Shown: positions 44,773 through 54,404, counted from the first letter of the stretch. The stretch is DNA of 64,000 nucleotides from JAZSNL01 sp045536365 (GCA_045536365.1 JAZSNL010000014.1:1-64000); one strand, 5' to 3'. Program-made: numbers and translations. Notes: generated by a model from the letters alone, not told the origin.

Positions 44773-44781
44773 GTTTTTTAA

Positions 44782-45015
44782 TTAGTCAAGCCAAAGAACA
44801 GGTTTATCTAATAAAATCATAATAATGTCTAGTAACCATAAAAATGGAATACCAACGATTAAAAGAACGATACCAAGAATTAATCCAAGATTATTTCCTT
44901 TATCTAAACTCTTACAAATACGATAAACTACCCAACAAATATCTAAACCAGGTAAAGCTAAAATAAGTTTTACAAGTTTAGGAGCGTTATCAAAGAATTT
45001 AATTAAATCTTTCAT
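44782..45015 (-). CDS. Small two-helix membrane protein, unknown
   Basis: The 77-residue protein has two hydrophobic segments separated by KSLDKGNNLG. GGAAGGAAAATAAA precedes ATG 45015, one base after the pdp stop, so it is the last gene of the pdp unit. The clear ribosome site makes it a likely real gene. I do not recognise it. Confidence 0.6.
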   Translation of the reverse strand: MKDLIKFFDNAPKLVKLILALPGLDICWVVYRICKSLDKGNNLGLILGIVLLIVGIPFLWLLDIIMILLDKPVLWLD

Positions 45016-45016
45016 T

Positions 45017-46336
45017 TTATTTTCCTTCCTTTCTTACAACTGCTATAATCAATTGTTTACGATCAATTACTCGATCTTCAACAATAATAGCCTTATTTAT
45101 CATATCAATGGCTTTATCAATATTTTTACCATTACCGTATAATTTTGCGATAACATCACCAGTTTCAAGTTTATCGCCTATTTTTTTATTTAGAATAATA
45201 CCTACGCTATGATCAATTTCATCTTCTTTAGTCGCACGTCCTGCACCTAATAAAACAGAAGCTTCACCTAATGTTAACGCATCAATTTCCGATACATACA
45301 CTTCTCTTTCATCTTCATAAATAAGTTCAATCACATCACTAGCTTGTTTAAATAAACTATAATCATCAATTACTCGAGTATCACCATGTTGATACTCAAT
45401 CATTTGACGTAATTTTTCTAATCCTCTTCCATCTTTTATCGCATCCATTGCCATTTTTTCTGCTTCTTCTTCAGTTTCTGCAAGTTTTGCGATTAAAAGA
45501 ATTTCAGCTGTTAATTTAATACATAATTCTTCAAAGTCTTTCGGTCCTCTTCCATTTAAAGTTTCGATAGCTTCAATAACTTCTAAAGAATTACCTATTG
45601 CACAACCTAATGGTTGAGACATATCAGTAAGAGTCGCAACAGTTTCTTTATTAAAAGCCTCACCAATTCTTACCATTTGTTTAGCTAAACTTAAAGCAGA
45701 TTCTTTATCTTTCATAAAAGCACCACTACCAACTTTAACATCTAAAACAATATGATCAGCTCCGCTAGCTAACTTTTTAGACATAATTGATGATGCAATT
45801 AAACCTTCAGCTTCAATTGTGCCAGTAACATCTCTTAATGCATATAATTTTTTATCAGCAGGAGCAATATTAGCAGTTTGACCTATAATAGCTAAACCTA
45901 TTTCATTAACTTGTTTAATAAACTCTTCTCCTGTTAATTCAATTTTAAATCCTGGAATAGACTCTAACTTATCCAAAGTACCACCAGTATGGCCAAGTCC
46001 TCTTCCACTCATTTTAGCCATTTTAACTCCATAAACAGCTGCAAGTGGCGCAACAACTAAACTAGTCTTATCTCCAACACCACCAGTAGAGTGTTTATCA
46101 ACTTTAACTCCTGATATTTCAGATAAATCAATAATATCACCACTATGCAACATTGCGTTAGTTAAATAGAACATTTCATCTGAATTCAATTCATTACAAC
46201 AAATAGCCATTAATAACGCACTAACCTGATAATCAGGAATATTTCCTTTAACATATTCATCAATAAAAAATTCAATTTCTTCTTTTGTTAATGGAAAATT
46301 ATTTCTCTTTTTATGGATAATATCGATCATTCTCAT
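45017..46336 (-). CDS. pdp: Pyrimidine-nucleoside phosphorylase
   Basis: I start at ATG 46336, after GAGGTG and six bases; a GTG three codons earlier lies in the ribosome site. The 439-residue protein has KHSTGGVGDKTS, the phosphate-binding loop of thymidine/pyrimidine phosphorylases, and SGRGLGHTGGTLDKLE. Length matches Pdp (about 433). It splits uridine, deoxyuridine or thymidine into base and (deoxy)ribose 1-phosphate. In the window it accompanies deoD and deoC, which use the purine and deoxyribose branches of the same salvage route. Confidence 0.92.
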   Translation of the reverse strand: MRMIDIIHKKRNNFPLTKEEIEFFIDEYVKGNIPDYQVSALLMAICCNELNSDEMFYLTNAMLHSGDIIDLSEISGVKVDKHSTGGVGDKTSLVVAPLAAVYGVKMAKMSGRGLGHTGGTLDKLESIPGFKIELTGEEFIKQVNEIGLAIIGQTANIAPADKKLYALRDVTGTIEAEGLIASSIMSKKLASGADHIVLDVKVGSGAFMKDKESALSLAKQMVRIGEAFNKETVATLTDMSQPLGCAIGNSLEVIEAIETLNGRGPKDFEELCIKLTAEILLIAKLAETEEEAEKMAMDAIKDGRGLEKLRQMIEYQHGDTRVIDDYSLFKQASDVIELIYEDEREVYVSEIDALTLGEASVLLGAGRATKEDEIDHSVGIILNKKIGDKLETGDVIAKLYGNGKNIDKAIDMINKAIIVEDRVIDRKQLIIAVVRKEGK

Positions 46337-46381
46337 ATTATTCACCTCTTATAATTTTATTTTTCAATTTTCTAATTATGA

Positions 46382-46852
46382 CTAGGCTCTTTCATAAATT
46401 TCAAAAGTCATTCCATTTCCTTTTGTTTTTCCGATTAAATCAAATTCTTCTAAAGGTATATTCAAGAAGACATCTCCTTCATATACTTCATGAATTCTAG
46501 TCAAATATATTCTTTCTACACGATGAACTAATGATTCATAAACACTTTTCCCACCAATAATAATTAATTCTTTATTATTATTTTCATATTCATCTAGTAA
46601 AGCATCTAAATCTTCTACGATAATACCCCCACTAGGTAATTCACTTTCATATGTTAAAACATAATTAATTCTATTTGGTAAAGGGTGAGATAATCTATTT
46701 ACTATTGATAAATAAGTATTATATCCCATTAAAACAGCTTTACCTAAAGTTATTTTTTTAAAATATTTTAAATCTTCAGGTTTATGCCATGGTAATTGAT
46801 TACCATTACCAATTAAATTATGTTCATCCATTGCAACAATTAACGAAATCAT
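46382..46852 (-). CDS. folA: Dihydrofolate reductase
   Basis: The 156-residue protein has the DHFR start MISLIVAMDEHNLIGN, LPWHKPEDLKYFK with catalytic Asp at the usual place (here PED, as in Firmicutes), and IIGGKSVYE. The cofactor motif MGRxT is changed to MGYNTY, so the Arg that contacts the NADPH 2'-phosphate in known DHFRs is missing. It should recycle dihydrofolate made by ThyA, whose gene overlaps its start by one base. Length is normal. Confidence 0.92.
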   Translation of the reverse strand: MISLIVAMDEHNLIGNGNQLPWHKPEDLKYFKKITLGKAVLMGYNTYLSIVNRLSHPLPNRINYVLTYESELPSGGIIVEDLDALLDEYENNNKELIIIGGKSVYESLVHRVERIYLTRIHEVYEGDVFLNIPLEEFDLIGKTKGNGMTFEIYERA

Positions 46853-47730
46853 TATACTGCTACCTTTCCCTTAATTCTTCCATGAGGATGATAATCAACT
46901 AATTCAAAATCCTCATATTTAAAATCTTCAATATTTTCAACTTTTCTTAATATTTTCATCTTAGGTAATTCTCTAGGCTCTCTTGATAATTGTAAATTAA
47001 TTTGTTCAAGATGATTTGAATAAATATGTGCATCACCAATTGTATGAACAAATTCACCTACCTCAAGACCAGTTACATGAGCTACCATCATTGTTAATAA
47101 TGCATATGAAGCAATATTAAAAGGTACACCTAAGAAAATATCACCTGATCTTTGATATAACATACAAGATAATTTATTATCAGAAACATAAAATTGGAAC
47201 ATCATATGACAAGGAGGTAATGCCATTTGATCAATAACAAGTGGATTCCACGCAACAACAATTAATCTTCTAGATGTTGGATTTTCTTTAATTTGTTGAA
47301 TTACTCGTTTTAATTGGTCCACTTCAAAAGCATCAACTCCAAAAGCTCTCCATTGTTTACCATATACAGGACCTAAATCAGCATGTTTTGCTGCAAACTC
47401 TTCATCATCAATAACTTTTTGAACATATTCTTCCATTGTTTCACCTTGATAATCAGGGCTCTTACAATAAATTTCATATGGCCATTCATTCCAAATTTTA
47501 ACTCCATTTAAACATAAAGGTCTAATATTAGTTTCACCACTTAAAAACCATAATAATTCATGGATTATTGATTTCAAATGAACTTTTTTAGTTGTTAATA
47601 AAGGAAAACCTTCACTTAAATCATATCTTGATTGGCATCCAAAATATGATATTGTACCTGTTCCAGTTCTATCTTCTTTTTTTGTTCCCTTTTCTAATAC
47701 TAATCGACATAAGTCTAAATACTGTTTCAT
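46852..47730 (-). CDS. thyA: Thymidylate synthase
   Basis: I start at ATG 47730, after GGTGAATTAT; an earlier GTG is inside the ribosome site. The 292-residue protein has RTGTGT at its N-terminus, the catalytic Cys in LPPCHMMFQFYV, and QRSGDIFLGVPFNIASYALL for dUMP and folate. It converts dUMP to dTMP using methylene-tetrahydrofolate. It directly precedes folA, the usual pairing. Confidence 0.95.
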   Translation of the reverse strand: MKQYLDLCRLVLEKGTKKEDRTGTGTISYFGCQSRYDLSEGFPLLTTKKVHLKSIIHELLWFLSGETNIRPLCLNGVKIWNEWPYEIYCKSPDYQGETMEEYVQKVIDDEEFAAKHADLGPVYGKQWRAFGVDAFEVDQLKRVIQQIKENPTSRRLIVVAWNPLVIDQMALPPCHMMFQFYVSDNKLSCMLYQRSGDIFLGVPFNIASYALLTMMVAHVTGLEVGEFVHTIGDAHIYSNHLEQINLQLSREPRELPKMKILRKVENIEDFKYEDFELVDYHPHGRIKGKVAV

Positions 47731-47801
47731 ATAATTCACCTTCTTTAATTATTATAACATATTTTTTATTTTATTTCATTAATTTAACATTATAAGAAAG
47801 A

Positions 47802-47833
47802 AAAAAAGTTAAAGAATAATCTTTAACTTTTTT
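47802..47833. terminator. Terminator of ssb, perhaps bidirectional
   Basis: A 13-bp stem (AAAAAAGTTAAAG with its complement) closing a 6-base AATAAT loop. A/T tails are on both sides, and it lies just after the ssb stop. Confidence 0.82.
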
Positions 47834-47846
47834 ATAAAAATCCTCT

Positions 47847-48227
47847 TTAAACATTATCAACATTTACACCATCAGGATCCTTTGTTTTTCCTGTAACACT
47901 GATAAAAAATACTCTTTCCGCAACCAATTCTAATGTCTGAATTCTTTTTACAGATTGTTCATCACCATTAAATACAACATCCTTTGACTTACTAGTCAAT
48001 CTTCCCCTAATTCCTATCATATCACCTTTTCTACAATACTCACAAGTACTAGATGCAATTGCATCCCATAAATAACAACTAATGAAATCATATTCATATT
48101 TACCTTCACTATTTTTAAATGGTTTCATTACCGCTAAAGTAACAGTTGAAAAATTAAATCCTTGTTCAGAACTTTTCATAGTTGGTGTTTCAACCACACG
48201 TCCAACTAAGACTACATTATTTAACAT
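47847..48227 (-). CDS. ssb: Single-stranded DNA-binding protein
   Basis: The 126-residue protein has the SSB OB-fold start MLNNVVLVGRVVETPTMK and FISCYLWDAIASS, with the middle KGDMIGIRGRL strand. It binds single-stranded DNA in replication and repair. It lacks the long acidic tail ending in DDLPF-type residues (ends DPDGVNVDNV), so it may be a second, shorter SSB paralogue rather than the main replication protein. A strong G-rich ribosome site precedes ATG 48227. Confidence 0.8.
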   Translation of the reverse strand: MLNNVVLVGRVVETPTMKSSEQGFNFSTVTLAVMKPFKNSEGKYEYDFISCYLWDAIASSTCEYCRKGDMIGIRGRLTSKSKDVVFNGDEQSVKRIQTLELVAERVFFISVTGKTKDPDGVNVDNV

Positions 48228-48378
48228 ATAATTCCCCCCTTGAAGTAAGGAAATTATATATTAAACTCATAATTTAGTCAAACTAGAAAAAATAGTAAAA
48301 TAGATATAAAATATTCCATTTTGTGAAAAAAAGTTCAATTTTAATATAAAAAATAAAATATTTTAATTTTATTAATTT

Positions 48379-48385
48379 CATTTTA
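48379..48385 (+). promoter_or_regulatory. Possible sporulation sigma (F/G-type) -10 box before the ger operon
   Basis: CATTTTA fits the -10 consensus of forespore sigma factors (CATWHTA) but no convincing -35 (GHATR) is visible 15-18 bases upstream in this A+T-only stretch. If real, transcription would start about 48391, at the annotated first ATG, and the start at 48427 would be favoured. Confidence 0.2.
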
Positions 48386-48426
48386 ACAAAATGTATTTAT
48401 TTAGTAAATTTGGTAAAAATATAGAT

Positions 48427-49455
48427 ATGAAAAATACTGATAAACAAACAATGTTAAAAATCTTATTTATAAATTCAATTTTAATAATTTTTACTAATGC
48501 GATAACAATGTCAAACTTGTTAATCAAACAAATACCATCAATGGCTATTTTTATACCAGCAATCACTTTAATTATCTTGCTTCTACTTAGTTTTTTCTTA
48601 CCAAAGTTTAAAAAATCTATTCTAAAATATGTGAATAAAAACATCTTTATAAAAATTGTTTTAATAATTTATTTAACTTTATCAACTCTCTTTATTTTAA
48701 CTAGTTGTTTTAATTTAATATCTAGATTCTTTTACATTAAAACTCCTATTTTTTTAATTATTTTAACAACCGTTTTAGGAATGGTATTTTTATCAAAAAT
48801 GCCATTAAATAGAATGTTAAACTTATTCTTATTTATATTAATCTTAGTAGTTTTATATAATTTCTTAAAATTTATAACCATTTCTAAAGGAACATCTTTA
48901 ATAATTGATGATATTGATTTTAATTCTAATCCTATTTTAATAATCCTTAGCACAATATTTCCATATTTAGATACACTAATATTATATCTTTTTATTTCTG
49001 ATAGTAAACCATTAATGAATAAAAAAACATTTATTTATTCTTCTATAATTATTACCTTTTTTACTACTTACAGTATCCTCGAAAACTTTTTATATTTACC
49101 ACCTACAATTTTATCAAAAATGTTCTATCCGGTCTTATTTAAATATAAAGCACTTGCAGGGGGAAAATATTTTGATAATTTAACAAATATTTTATTTACT
49201 GATACTATTATTTTAATTTTATTCAAAGGCGCAATTAATTTATATACTTTAAGAATATTACTCAACTTAAAACATAAATCTAATGTTTTTGTTTCTTTTA
49301 CAATAGTTTTTACTTTATTATTAACAGGTATTTATTATTTAAAACTACTAGAAGTAAATTTAGTTTTAATATTAGGTTATATTTTAAGTGGTTTATTGTT
49401 TATATTCTATTTTTATTTAATCTATTTAAAAAGGAAGGTGAAAGATCTTGTATAA
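48427..49455 (+). CDS. Spore germinant receptor B subunit (GerAB-like permease)
   Basis: The 342-residue protein (from ATG 48427; the in-frame ATG at 48391 is alternative, and neither has a strong ribosome site) has ten hydrophobic segments, the layout of APC-superfamily GerAB proteins. The call relies mainly on its place just upstream of clear GerAA- and GerAC-like genes. GerAB binds the germinant in known receptors. Its stop overlaps the gerAA start by 8 bases. The order B-A-C differs from the usual A-B-C. Confidence 0.7.
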   Translation: MKNTDKQTMLKILFINSILIIFTNAITMSNLLIKQIPSMAIFIPAITLIILLLLSFFLPKFKKSILKYVNKNIFIKIVLIIYLTLSTLFILTSCFNLISRFFYIKTPIFLIILTTVLGMVFLSKMPLNRMLNLFLFILILVVLYNFLKFITISKGTSLIIDDIDFNSNPILIILSTIFPYLDTLILYLFISDSKPLMNKKTFIYSSIIITFFTTYSILENFLYLPPTILSKMFYPVLFKYKALAGGKYFDNLTNILFTDTIILILFKGAINLYTLRILLNLKHKSNVFVSFTIVFTLLLTGIYYLKLLEVNLVLILGYILSGLLFIFYFYLIYLKRKVKDLV

Positions 49456-50803
49456 AGAGATAATAAATAATCTTTCAAATAGAGATGAAATAATAAATTG
49501 TAAAGTTAAGATTGATGACTTAGAAGGAACTATTTTTTATATTCCTGATATGGCTGATATAAAAAAGTTTAATGATTATTATTTACAAAAAATAAATAAT
49601 CAAAACTATCAAACATTAGATACAGTTATACCTGGTATTGTTCAAAAAATTAAACTATATACAACTAATCATTTTAATGTATTACTTGCTTCAGGAAATT
49701 TAATTTTAATAATTAATGATATTAGTTATTCTTTTAACCTTCGTTCTACCGCAAAACGAAGTATTGGTAAAAGTGAATTTGATCCTATTAATCTATTTGA
49801 GTCAGGTGATGGATTTACTGAATCAGCAAATGATAATATTGCTTTAATAAAACAAAGAATAAAAAGCGAATCACTAAATGTCGTTAAATTTGAATTAGGT
49901 GATCTATCTTCAAATGTCACTTTTGTTGTATGTTTAAAAGATACAATGAAAGAAGATTATTATAAATCTATTATCGAAACACTATCATCTTCTTCTTTAA
50001 CTTCTAGTAATTCTATTAACGATATTAATAATTTATTTCAAAAAGACGCTTTAGTACCTTTAGTTCATAATACAGGATCCCCTAATACTTTTATTGATTG
50101 TATTTTAAAAGGTAAAGTTGGAATTATTGTTGATAATTGTCCTGTTACCGCAATTTTACCAGGCACAATGTTATTGTTTACATCAAACAAAGCTGAAGTT
50201 AACGCTCCAAAATATTTTACTATTTTTAATCGATTATTCATTTGGACTTTTTATTTTATTTCAATTTTTTCTCTTGGTCTTTTTACCGCAATCGTTAATT
50301 TTCATCCAAATGATTTATTATTAACTCTTATTTCTAATATACAATTATCAGATAAAGGAACTTCATTTTCAATGATTTTAGAAATATTAATAGTTTTATT
50401 TTTATTTGAATTTTATCGGTTAACTGTAAGTAGATCTCCAAATAACTTTGTTCAAAATATTGTTATTATCTTTGGAGGTGTCTTTATCGGACAAAATGCG
50501 ATAAGTAGTGGGTTAGTTGGTTCTTTAGCTCTTATGCTTGCATCTTTAAGTTATATCGCTGGATTTGGTCTTACTAATAATCCTCATTTTATAACATCTA
50601 TTAATATTTTTAGATTATTTATTATTATTTTGTCTTATGGAATGGGATTAATAGGTTTTATTGTATCTTCTTTAATTGTAACATCTTACTTGTTTAATTT
50701 AGATTCAACTAAAGTTCCGTATATGGAACCATTTACTCCTGCTGTATTTAGAAGAATTAAAGAATTCTTTATACCTAAAAACCATATGAGGGAAATATCA
50801 TGA
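49448..50803 (+). CDS. Spore germination protein GerAA-like (germinant receptor A subunit)
   Basis: Starts at TTG 49448, seven bases after a strong GGAAGGTG; no better ATG is available. The 451-residue protein has a GerA N-terminal soluble domain, the conserved stretch GKVGIIVDNCPVTAILPGTM, and a C-terminal membrane domain of about four or five helices, ending in AVFRRIKEFF. GerAA forms an oligomeric ion channel in the spore inner membrane. At 451 residues it is slightly shorter than usual (about 480-500). Its stop overlaps gerAC by four bases. Confidence 0.9.
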   Translation: MYKEIINNLSNRDEIINCKVKIDDLEGTIFYIPDMADIKKFNDYYLQKINNQNYQTLDTVIPGIVQKIKLYTTNHFNVLLASGNLILIINDISYSFNLRSTAKRSIGKSEFDPINLFESGDGFTESANDNIALIKQRIKSESLNVVKFELGDLSSNVTFVVCLKDTMKEDYYKSIIETLSSSSLTSSNSINDINNLFQKDALVPLVHNTGSPNTFIDCILKGKVGIIVDNCPVTAILPGTMLLFTSNKAEVNAPKYFTIFNRLFIWTFYFISIFSLGLFTAIVNFHPNDLLLTLISNIQLSDKGTSFSMILEILIVLFLFEFYRLTVSRSPNNFVQNIVIIFGGVFIGQNAISSGLVGSLALMLASLSYIAGFGLTNNPHFITSINIFRLFIIILSYGMGLIGFIVSSLIVTSYLFNLDSTKVPYMEPFTPAVFRRIKEFFIPKNHMREIS

Positions 50804-51837
50804 AAAAATTATTAATATTAGTTACTATTATTACATCAATGTATTCTCTTCAAAGAATTAATGATTATTCTGAATTATCAGAAATGATTTTTGTTAATAG
50901 TATGGCTGTTGACTATGATAAGGAAAAAAATGAATTCATTGTTTATTTTTATGTTTTAAATAACTACAACCTCGCAATACCACAAATATCTTCAAGTAAT
51001 AATGAAGACGAATCATATGTTAATATTGGAAGAGGTAAATCTATTGATGAAGCAATTAATCATATAAAAAATAATTCTAATCTTCATTATCATTTTTCTA
51101 ATACACAAACTTTTATTATTAAAGATACCTTTTGTGTAAAAAACAACTTAGAAGAACTTTGTCATTATATTTTAAATAGTAATGATGTTGTTCCTAATGC
51201 GGTAATATTTTTTACTAATGATAAAATAGAAGAAATTTATCAAATTACAACATACTCACAAACTTCTTCTTATTTTACTTTAATTGTAAACAGTATGACG
51301 CAAAATGATTATTTAAAAGTATATTTTAATGAATTATGTAAAGATATCTTAACAAATAATTATACTGCTATTTACCCTTATATCAAACTACATGAAGATG
51401 TTTTAATTGAATATGATGAACCACAAAAAAGTATTGCTGTAGACGGGATATCAGTATTAAATAATAATACTCCTCAATTTTATAGTTTTAAAGATTATCC
51501 TTATTTTATATGGTTAAATCCCCTTTCTAATACTACTCAAACTTTTCATTTTGGTTCATTTAAAGTAAATGAATATAAAATAAAGAAAAGATATGTTAAT
51601 AACAAATTTAGAATATCAATTCATATTAGTTTTTATCTTACAACCAATCCTTTAAACATTACCGAAAAAGATGCTCTTCCAATGTTGTATAAAGAAATAA
51701 AGGAAGAATTATTAGAAATTATTAATTTATCAATTACTACTAATAATGATTTTTTTAATGTTAGCCATAAATCATTTGATAAATTAAATTATAAAAATGC
51801 TGAATATGAATTTTATATTAATAAAAAAAAGCAATAA
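50800..51837 (+). CDS. Spore germinant receptor C subunit (GerAC-like) lacking a lipobox cysteine
   Basis: The 345-residue protein lines up with GerAC: an N-terminal hydrophobic segment, INDYSELSEMIFVNSMAVDYD at about 20-40 where GerAC has CWDxREINDLAIVSAIGID, and a mixed alpha/beta body. The lipoprotein Cys and Trp are replaced by Ile 20 and Asn 21, and no Cys occurs in the first 100 residues. So it cannot be a standard lipoprotein and may be anchored by the N-terminal helix. It is last in the operon and ends at the bidirectional terminator. Confidence 0.85.
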   Translation: MKKLLILVTIITSMYSLQRINDYSELSEMIFVNSMAVDYDKEKNEFIVYFYVLNNYNLAIPQISSSNNEDESYVNIGRGKSIDEAINHIKNNSNLHYHFSNTQTFIIKDTFCVKNNLEELCHYILNSNDVVPNAVIFFTNDKIEEIYQITTYSQTSSYFTLIVNSMTQNDYLKVYFNELCKDILTNNYTAIYPYIKLHEDVLIEYDEPQKSIAVDGISVLNNNTPQFYSFKDYPYFIWLNPLSNTTQTFHFGSFKVNEYKIKKRYVNNKFRISIHISFYLTTNPLNITEKDALPMLYKEIKEELLEIINLSITTNNDFFNVSHKSFDKLNYKNAEYEFYINKKKQ

Positions 51838-51867
51838 AGGAACTATTGTTCACTATTATTGCTTTTT
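51826..51867. terminator. Bidirectional terminator between the ger operon and the M16 peptidase pair
   Basis: A 12-bp outer stem (AAAAAGCAATAA with its complement) encloses an inner GAAC-TATT-GTTC hairpin. It contains the gerAC stop and overlaps the leftward peptidase stop. T-rich tails are on both strands. Confidence 0.85.
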
Positions 51868-53141
51868 AATATACATATACTTATCGCATCATCAATAAAA
51901 TCTTTTCTCGCAAGTAAAACTTCTTCATATGTTAATTCTTTTATCGAATCGATAATATCATTAATATCTTGATAATTTTCATGTAATGAATCAGCTAAAA
52001 AAGCAAGAGCACTAATAGATGAATAACTATTGATTTGTTCAGCCAAATAACAACGTTTTAAAAAGTAAAAATCTTCTTTCGTAAAATCAATAGTTCTAAT
52101 TAAGTTAAGCCTATTTACTACATATTCAATAAATTCATTATACTTTTCAGTTTCACAAAATAATTTTAAATAACTATAATCTTCACTAAAACTAGAATAA
52201 CACTCAAATGAATTATTAAAGATTCCTTTTTCCAGCATTTTTTGATAAAAATCAGAAATATCATAAAAAGATTGATCTATTAACATCGCATAACTAAAAT
52301 ATCTTTTACATACTTCCTTTGAAGATAAATTATTAAGTGCTGGTAATTTTAATCCCACTTCAACTAAAGGAACATTAACATCAAATTCAATTTCTGTTTT
52401 CTTTTTAAAAACTTTCATTTCTTCACGATATACAATCGAATTTGGATTTTTATATTCTAAAAATGTCTTACTATTTTGATTTTCTTTAATAATTTCAAGA
52501 ATTTCATTAACATCAAAATCACCAACTACTGACAAAGACATATTTTTAGGATGATAAAATGTTTTATAACATAAATCTAATACTTCTTTTGTAATCTCTT
52601 GAATTGATTCAACAGTTCCACCTACATCATTTCTAATACCATTTTTTTCATATAATGACATTAAAAGATTTTTATCAACTGTATAATACGGATTATCTAC
52701 ATAATTTAATATTTCTTGTTCAATTATTCCTCTTTCACGTTCTACAGATTCATCAGTAAAATGAGGAGTTTGAACAAAATCTAATAATAGTATTAATGCT
52801 TCTTTAAAATTATTTGTTCCAGAAAAATAATAACTTGTTCTTATATCAGTTGTATACGCATTACTTGAGCACCCTAATTTACTGAAATCTTCCATTACAT
52901 CAGATCCATCTTCTTTAGTAAATAATTTGTGTTCTAAGAAATGAGCAACACCTAATGGAGCTTTATAATATTCATTACTGTTATAAGGGATAAATTCAAT
53001 ATCATTACCACCAAAATCAACAGAAAAAATAGCTTGTTTTAGTTTATAATCTTTTTTTCTACATAAATAAACAGTTAAACCATTATCTAATATTTCTTTA
53101 TAAATAGTTTCTTTTAGTGTTTTATTATACATTTCAATCAT
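51843..53141 (-). CDS. M16-family zinc peptidase, YfmH-like (active subunit)
   Basis: The 432-residue protein has the inverted zinc motif HFLEH (HxxEH) with downstream ERGIIEQEI, the third-ligand Glu region of M16 peptidases. It corresponds to YfmH/YmfH of Firmicutes, the catalytic half of a pair linked to EF-P modification in annotation databases. It is cytoplasmic. It overlaps the YfmF-like gene by four bases (ATGA). Confidence 0.88.
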   Translation of the reverse strand: MIEMYNKTLKETIYKEILDNGLTVYLCRKKDYKLKQAIFSVDFGGNDIEFIPYNSNEYYKAPLGVAHFLEHKLFTKEDGSDVMEDFSKLGCSSNAYTTDIRTSYYFSGTNNFKEALILLLDFVQTPHFTDESVERERGIIEQEILNYVDNPYYTVDKNLLMSLYEKNGIRNDVGGTVESIQEITKEVLDLCYKTFYHPKNMSLSVVGDFDVNEILEIIKENQNSKTFLEYKNPNSIVYREEMKVFKKKTEIEFDVNVPLVEVGLKLPALNNLSSKEVCKRYFSYAMLIDQSFYDISDFYQKMLEKGIFNNSFECYSSFSEDYSYLKLFCETEKYNEFIEYVVNRLNLIRTIDFTKEDFYFLKRCYLAEQINSYSSISALAFLADSLHENYQDINDIIDSIKELTYEEVLLARKDFIDDAISICILKSNNSEQ

Positions 53142-54382
53142 AATTCACCTCTTAAAAAATAGCTAGTATCTAGTTTAATTTTTTGACATAACTCTGAAAT
53201 ATCTTCTAATGTTATTTTTTCTGCTATTTCTGTTCTTTTTTCTAAAGAAATTGGCTGTTGGCCATTATTGATTGCGGTAGAAAATAAAAATTCACTATAA
53301 TAACCTATTCTATCATATTCAGTAATTGTTCCATCAAATAAAGCTAGTTTTGACATTTCAAAAACTTCTTTATCAATATTACCATTTCGGTAATCTTCTA
53401 AAACATCATTAATTACTTTTACCGTTTCTTCGTAGTCTTCACTATTGATTGCGGTATAAATGAACATTGTTCTACTAGTATCTGCAGATACAGAAACATT
53501 ATATGCAAGTGATCTTTTCTCTCTTATTTCTTGGAATAATGTAGAAAAACTATCTCCACCTAACATATAATTTAAGATCGTAAATGCATATTTTTCTTTA
53601 ACTGAGTTAAAAATATTAGTTCTAAATCCCATACATAAATGTGATTGATGAGATTTTGTGTTTTCTATTTCAATCTTTGGTTCTTTAACATCAACATATC
53701 GATGAGTATAGTATAAATTAGGTTTTTTTGTTCCATGATTAAAAAGATAATTACCATATGCAGATTTAATTTCTTCTTCTGTAATATCACCTACTATTAA
53801 AATTTCACAAGGACGATTAAATAGATTTTGATATGCATCTAAAATGTCTTCGTATGTTACTTTTTTAATATCTTCTTGTCTATTACGGTATGGATCTTCT
53901 AATTTATAATCAAACATTAATTTACGAAATTGACGAAATGCGTATGATCTTTTTGTTAAATTACCATTATATTTTTGTTCATATAATCTTTTTTCTTTTT
54001 CAAATTTTTCAATTGTCAAATCTGCATTTGTAAAAACATTATTTGCGATATCAAATGCTTTTTCTAATAAATTAATATCTTCATCAATATATTTATTATT
54101 AATAATTGAAAAACCAATATTAAATAGTGCCATACTACCATGATTTGAATAATGTGTTGAAAAACTTGTTTTATATAAACCTCTTAAATATTTAACAAAA
54201 TCTTTTTCTTCTTTATATTCTTTATTACTCTTTGATAACATTGACGCTAGAACATTTTCAGCCATATATTTATCATTATTAAGTTCACCTGGAAAAATGA
54301 ATCTAATAGAAATAGTTTTAAATTTATCTATATTATATAAATGAACTTTAGTTCCGTCATGTAATGTAAAACTACTAATCAT
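53138..54382 (-). CDS. M16-like inactive peptidase subunit, YfmF-like
   Basis: The 414-residue protein has the M16 fold (AYNVSVSADTSRTMFIYTAI, RPCEILIVGDI) but no HxxEH motif; NVLASMLSK stands at that position. This matches YfmF/YmfF, the non-catalytic partner of YfmH. The two should form an active/inactive heterodimer like other M16B pairs. It is first in the two-gene unit, with GGAGG before ATG 54382. Confidence 0.88.
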   Translation of the reverse strand: MISSFTLHDGTKVHLYNIDKFKTISIRFIFPGELNNDKYMAENVLASMLSKSNKEYKEEKDFVKYLRGLYKTSFSTHYSNHGSMALFNIGFSIINNKYIDEDINLLEKAFDIANNVFTNADLTIEKFEKEKRLYEQKYNGNLTKRSYAFRQFRKLMFDYKLEDPYRNRQEDIKKVTYEDILDAYQNLFNRPCEILIVGDITEEEIKSAYGNYLFNHGTKKPNLYYTHRYVDVKEPKIEIENTKSHQSHLCMGFRTNIFNSVKEKYAFTILNYMLGGDSFSTLFQEIREKRSLAYNVSVSADTSRTMFIYTAINSEDYEETVKVINDVLEDYRNGNIDKEVFEMSKLALFDGTITEYDRIGYYSEFLFSTAINNGQQPISLEKRTEIAEKITLEDISELCQKIKLDTSYFLRGEL

Positions 54383-54404
54383 TTTTACCTCCTATAATAT
54401 AACA

